The notes below the pieces were generated by a model. It had not been told where the DNA came from. It did not search any database and saw only the letters and a list, made by a program, of their open reading frames with translations. Both the position numbers and the translations under genes were made by a program. This document shows positions 60,001 to 64,000 of a DNA stretch of 64,000 nt, piece after piece; positions within the stretch are counted from its first letter, which is position 1; every line of letters begins with the position of its first letter. Origin of the DNA: Andrena cerasifolii (Eukaryota > Arthropoda > Insecta > Hymenoptera > Andrenidae). Location: contig NC_135118.1 in the NCBI RefSeq assembly GCF_050908995.1, forward strand, positions 6,200,001-6,264,000, in the 5' to 3' direction.

Positions 60001-62495
60001 CTCGTGTCCACGCAAACACGCGCGTACGCGCGTACGTACACGCTCGCCCACGCACCGACCGAGTCTCGTCCTCCGCCATCCACCCACCCTTCGCCTCCCT
60101 CGCGGAGATCCCTCCTTGTGCGCGTCGAGACGCGTGCGTTCGCCGTGTACAAAACTACCGACCGTGGGCATTGTTTATCGTGGAATCCACCCTCTGTTGC
60201 TCTCCCAGTCCTCTCCATTCCGGCCCAAGCCTCTATTAATTTACTTGCTTAATAATACGACAGCCCTCTCTTTGCTCTTCGCTCCTCGCTCTCCCTCTCT
60301 CTCTCTCTGTGGCTGCTCTTCTCCTGCGCCGTTCCACGGGCTGTCGCCGCTTTCGTCGTCGACGGGCCGCTATTGTTTCGAAGCGGCGGGGGTTGCGTCG
60401 GGGGTAGGCGGCCGGTTATGGACTGAAGCGGGGCTCGATTGGGACGACGTGGCACGAGGACGTTCTGATTACGGGAAATGAGAAATACGTCGTTGGCCGC
60501 GGGCGCGAGCGGATTCTCCTTTGAGAGTCAAAGCGGGGAGCGCCGTGCCCTTTCTTCCGTGACGTTGGGTCCCCCGAACCCCGCGTTTGTTTCGTTTTGA
60601 AGGCTTTCGACGACTCTTAATTGCTCGTCGATACCTCCGAGGGTGGATCTGGGGCGCAGAAATAGGGGAGAAAGTGTCGCGCGAGTGCTAGCAGGTCCGA
60701 GCTTTATTTTCGGAATTACGACGGACAGGGGGGCGTGATCGATCGGATTTAGATGTCCTTTCGCCGTTAACGCAGCTTGTTTCGGCGCCCTGAGTAAGGT
60801 ATTAACTGGTTATTGGAGTCCAGATTGGAATACTCTGTGCTCTGCTTTTATTGCAAGCAGTTCGCGCGTAAGTACAAGGGTTGTATTTATATTTAACGGA
60901 GCACGGTTTCAGTGGAAAAGAAGAGATTTCTTCTTCCTCGCTGTGCATTTACCCCTCGAAGTATTTCGCTGTGTAATTCTCAGGAAAACTGAGGGGAAAC
61001 GGCGCGGATGCGGATACCGCGAAAGCCTTCCACGAAGCTTCCCCGCTCGCGAGCACCATTTCTCACGAAGATCCGGCGACACCCTCGCGCCGCTCTACCC
61101 CTCCGGTCCTCGCCCCATCACTTTTTCGCTCGCTGCCTCTAAAGTGCCCCGGACGCTGAGATAAAAAATCACCGCGGAAGAGTGTCCATCCACCTCGAGA
61201 GATCCCAAGGAAAAAGTCGAAGACTCCCGCCGGTCGCTCGACTCTCCTCCGCTGAATATTCATAGCAGCACGCGTTAATTGCCTCAAAGTCGACCGCTGC
61301 TTTTACCGCGCCGAACTGGGGCGAACCCGAGGAGAAAATCAGCTCGGCTGTCGGCCATGATGGACTCGCGATCGAACATTCCCAGCTCCACCTTCGTTCG
61401 TCAAACGATGAAACGCAATACCATCGAGAGCTAACTCAATTCCGGCCCAATTGGGAGATACAGCTTTTTACGCACTCGACGCTCTGATACAGACGTCTGC
61501 TATGGGTACGAGAAACGCGAAACTTTTTCCATCCGCCGCGCTGCAACCGGTTGCCGCCTCAATTTTTCACCGCCCGCTGTCGGGATCAATCTCCATCGAT
61601 CTGCAAGAAAAATCTCGCGTGTCTACGAGCTCCGAGATCGACGGAGGCTCGGAGAAGGACGGTTCGCTCGCGATCGAAATTTTTATCGGTCGATTAACGA
61701 GCGGAACACGTGTCCCCGTGGAAATTACACGATGCGCCGAGCGGCTTCAGGGGGATTAAAATCGTCGAACTTTCCCTGTCGATGGACGTAATGGGGAGCG
61801 ATCCTGATATTCCGGTAATTAGTGTGTTTCTTTTTAAGACGCTCGATAAGCTCGCAATATCGACGCGAGGTGAACGATCCTGCGCGGCGAGTGAAAGTCT
61901 GGTAGATGCAGAATTCGTTGCGGAATATCTTAACCGTGGATCGCGAAGTCGGGCTCGAATACGCTGGCAGCCTTGAAACTGTTACTTTATAAGGTGTTGA
62001 CACTTGGAGGATCGGGCTGCTAAAAGTCAATGTATACAGTGGATTCATTGGCAATCTCTTAGGCAAACGTGCAAACGTACCTACGAGCAACGAGAGCGCC
62101 TGGAATCCTCGGCAATAGCAGCTGGAATTGATTTACCTTTAGTAAGACAGGAATTCCAAACGATGATGACACTTGGTTCGCGGCTGTTCTTTATAAGAAC
62201 CTGGGTGTTCAAAACTTAAAACACGACCCGGGTTTGGATACCTCTGCGGCGGTGCAGCGAGTAAGTACTATTACTGCGTGGAAAGAAGGCTCCTGGCAGT
62301 CGGTGCAGACCGTTGCTATGACGATTGGTTTTTGTCGCCGATTGGTGCACACTCGTAAAGACACCGCACACGTATTTTTCTTATTGGCGGAATCGGCCAC
62401 ATCTACTTACTGCAATGTACACAGACGGAGGTTCAGGCAGAGCTAGCGGCGGACTGCACCGCCTGCCAGGAGCCTTCTTTCCGCGCAGCAAGTAG
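57002..62495. promoter_or_regulatory. Repeat-poor block in intron 3, candidate cis-regulatory DNA
   Basis: About 5.5 kb lacking transposon ends. It is CpG-rich, with pyrimidine-rich tracts at 59750-60100 and a CTCTCT run near 60293-60315. Several frames over 100 codons (for example 57952-58383, 59718-60239) overlap frames on the opposite strand and show no recognised domain. Regulatory role is inferred from position. Confidence 0.3.
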
Positions 62496-63260
62496 TAGCG
62501 GAGACCGGGGCTAAAAGCTCCGGGGGTAAGTTGTTCCGACGGTTCTATCCTCAAAATGAAAAGAGCGTTTTACTTTAAATTATTTTTTTCCGCGTGAGTT
62601 GATCACGCCACTCTCTCGCCTATTTTAACCCTTAACTGGTATCCTGGGGTCGTTCATGACCCCAAGCAAGCAAAGTTCGCTAAAAAATGTCCGGTTGTCT
62701 AAGTTTGTAAACTTAGACAATCGAATTTCAAATTGATTTTATAATAATTGTTCATCTTTCTACGTTTCTATTATTTTATACATTACCTAAGAACAAAATA
62801 TAGAGGTTGATCTAATGTCGACTTTACAAATTTCTGTGTCTTTTTTTATTTGGGGTCTGCCACGACCCCAGTATACCAGTCACGTTTGCCAATAACAGTA
62901 TACCAGTTAAGGGTTAATAGCGTCCGCTGCAGCGATTCGTGTGGTTGTAAGCAAGAACCTATTAGTCGCGCACCAGATAAGTAAATATTTTTCTTTCGTT
63001 ACTTTTTGGTCTATTTTGAGGATTTAACGTCGATATTACTGATCGATTCGTTCGTTTGGATCAAATGACATTTAAGAACAGGGTGTAATGGTGTTTATCG
63101 TTTCAATATATGAAATAACAGAGTAGTCTCTCAAATTGTAAAATGTGTTAATAGAGGCTAGTTGTTACCGTGACTTGGGGCACGTTGTTACCGTAACAAC
63201 TTGCCCCACCGCAAATTTATAAGTTGCTCCTGCTGTGCTTCAAGATGCGAACATATGAAT
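62496..63260. mobile_element. Partial TAGGGGAGACC-family element, copy E
   Basis: The left end TAGCGGAGACCGGGGCTAAA matches copy A. The motif GTTGTTACCGTAACAACTTGCC near 63189-63205 repeats copy A's subterminal word in both orientations. The expected right end GGTCTCCCCTA is absent, so the boundary is approximate. A piggyBac-type MITE (62625-62917) is nested in it. Confidence 0.5.
62625..62917 (+). mobile_element. TTAA-flanked piggyBac-type MITE, copy c
   Basis: A 293-bp element with TTAACCCTTAACTGGTATCC at the left and ATACCAGTTAAGGGTTAA at the right, with TTAA on both edges. It aligns with copies a and b through its centre. No coding capacity. Confidence 0.85.
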
Positions 63261-63423
63261 GAAAAGTGGAAATGGGCAGGATTTCCATCGAAATAAATGC
63301 ATAAAAATAAAAACTGTCGCTAGAGAATTCAGCACCTGCCACTTGACTCTATAGAGAGTTATTAAAAAACTACAATCTGGTCAGGAAACCACTGTAGGCT
63401 ACAAGTAAGTACAAATGTCACTA

Positions 63424-63858
63424 ACAAGGGAAGATTCCAAAGCCGAAAATTCAAAAGAATTCTGAAACTTTGTGAATATGTAGGGAATTTCCTCCTGATT
63501 GTAACGCAATTTTTGTGCGCTGCCCAAATTCACTCTAAGGGGGTGTAATTGACCCCCGAAAATCCGGTTGTTTTCTGATTTTTAGTTATAATTCGTGAAC
63601 TGTAAAATAATTTCTTCGCCAAATGATAGATCTAATTAAAAGAAGGAACTTTTAACTTGAAACTTTTATTCTATTTATTACAGTTCGCGAGTTATAATAA
63701 AAAATCGGAAAATAGCCGAATTTTCAGGGGTTAATTTCACCCCCTTCGAGTGAATTCGGGCAGCAAACCAAAATTTCGTTGTAATCAAGTGGAAATCCCC
63801 TACATATTCACAAAGTTTCAGAATTTTTCGAATTTTCCGGTTCGGGATCTTCCCTTGT
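63424..63858. mobile_element. ACAAGGGAAGATC self-complementary MITE, copy 3 (435 bp)
   Basis: The left ACAAGGGAAGATTCC and right GGGATCTTCCCTTGT are inverted ends with complementary interiors. It is closely similar to 39321-39756. The open frame on its minus strand is an accident of the palindrome. Confidence 0.8.
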
Positions 63859-64000
63859 AAGTAGGTACCCACAAACAGTTGAATATAAGACTGATTTGTA
63901 GAGCTTAGTTTTTATACCAAACATAATGCTTATGGTTATTATATCGTTTTGGTTTTCTTTTAAAGATAATACATTTTTGTTGATCCGATCCTCCATAAAT

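Larger units (their letters stand above)
57002..64000 (+). other. Intron 3 of the Iroquois gene (partial, at least 6,999 bp)
   Basis: It starts GTAAGTTT at 57002. I looked for an exon beginning with the completion of the Gly codon and reading Y-G-...-ARRKNATRE, or any TALE homeodomain, and found none to the end of the window. The intron therefore continues past 64000. Confidence 0.75.

Noticed and set aside
59308..60252. Several frames over 170 codons
   Set aside because: Located in a pyrimidine-rich CpG stretch; three frames are open in parallel, which indicates composition rather than coding.
63678..63872. 64-codon minus-strand frame, similar to one at 39575-39811
   Set aside because: Similarity arises because both are inside copies of the same palindromic MITE.

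Overview
This 64-kb window is insect genomic DNA, probably from a hymenopteran (bee, ant or wasp); that order is an inference from base composition and repeat content. It holds one recognisable protein-coding gene on the + strand: the 5' half of an Iroquois-class TALE homeobox gene of the araucan/caupolican type. Three coding exons can be placed. Exon 1 (15312-15359) encodes the N-terminal peptide MSAYAQFGYSYPSASQ. Exon 2 (42339-42728) carries the conserved CENGRPMMTDP...GQTVCSCQYDSA block. Exon 3 (56865-57001) carries NPYGLKDT...GYYPYDPTLAAYG. All junctions have GT-AG signals and compatible phases. The homeodomain and Iro-box exons are not here and should lie beyond 64000.

Layout: 1 to about 14.4 kb is upstream intergenic sequence with several decayed DNA transposons. 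About 14.4-15.3 kb is a GC-rich promoter-proximal/leader region ending in a GA-rich tract. Intron 1 is 26,979 bp, intron 2 is 14,136 bp, and intron 3 starts at 57002 and runs off the end. Large, mostly transposon-free GC/CpG-rich blocks with scattered TAATTA-like sites (about 19.2-21.7, 34.8-39.3, 42.7-47.3, 52-56.5 and 57-62.5 kb) are the likely places for the gene's cis-regulatory elements. That is an inference from gene identity and repeat avoidance.

The rest is a dense collection of non-autonomous cut-and-paste transposons: (i) a family with TAGGGGAGACC termini flanked by TA, one copy of which keeps a broken piece of a pogo/Tigger-like transposase; (ii) a frameshifted Tc1-like DD34E transposase nested inside another copy of that family; (iii) three TTAA-flanked piggyBac-type MITEs, one carrying a tandem 121-bp hairpin insertion; (iv) three copies of a 436-bp self-complementary MITE; (v) TTAAGGGGG-ended MITEs; (vi) a hAT-like element with an 8-bp target duplication; and (vii) very long foldbacks inside introns 1 and 2, up to about 1.6 kb. 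No rRNA gene, CRISPR array, operon or virus was seen. A 5'-truncated tRNA-like sequence lies near 1.8 kb. I did not find a convincing new multi-gene system. The most unusual material is the long intronic foldbacks and their internal structure.
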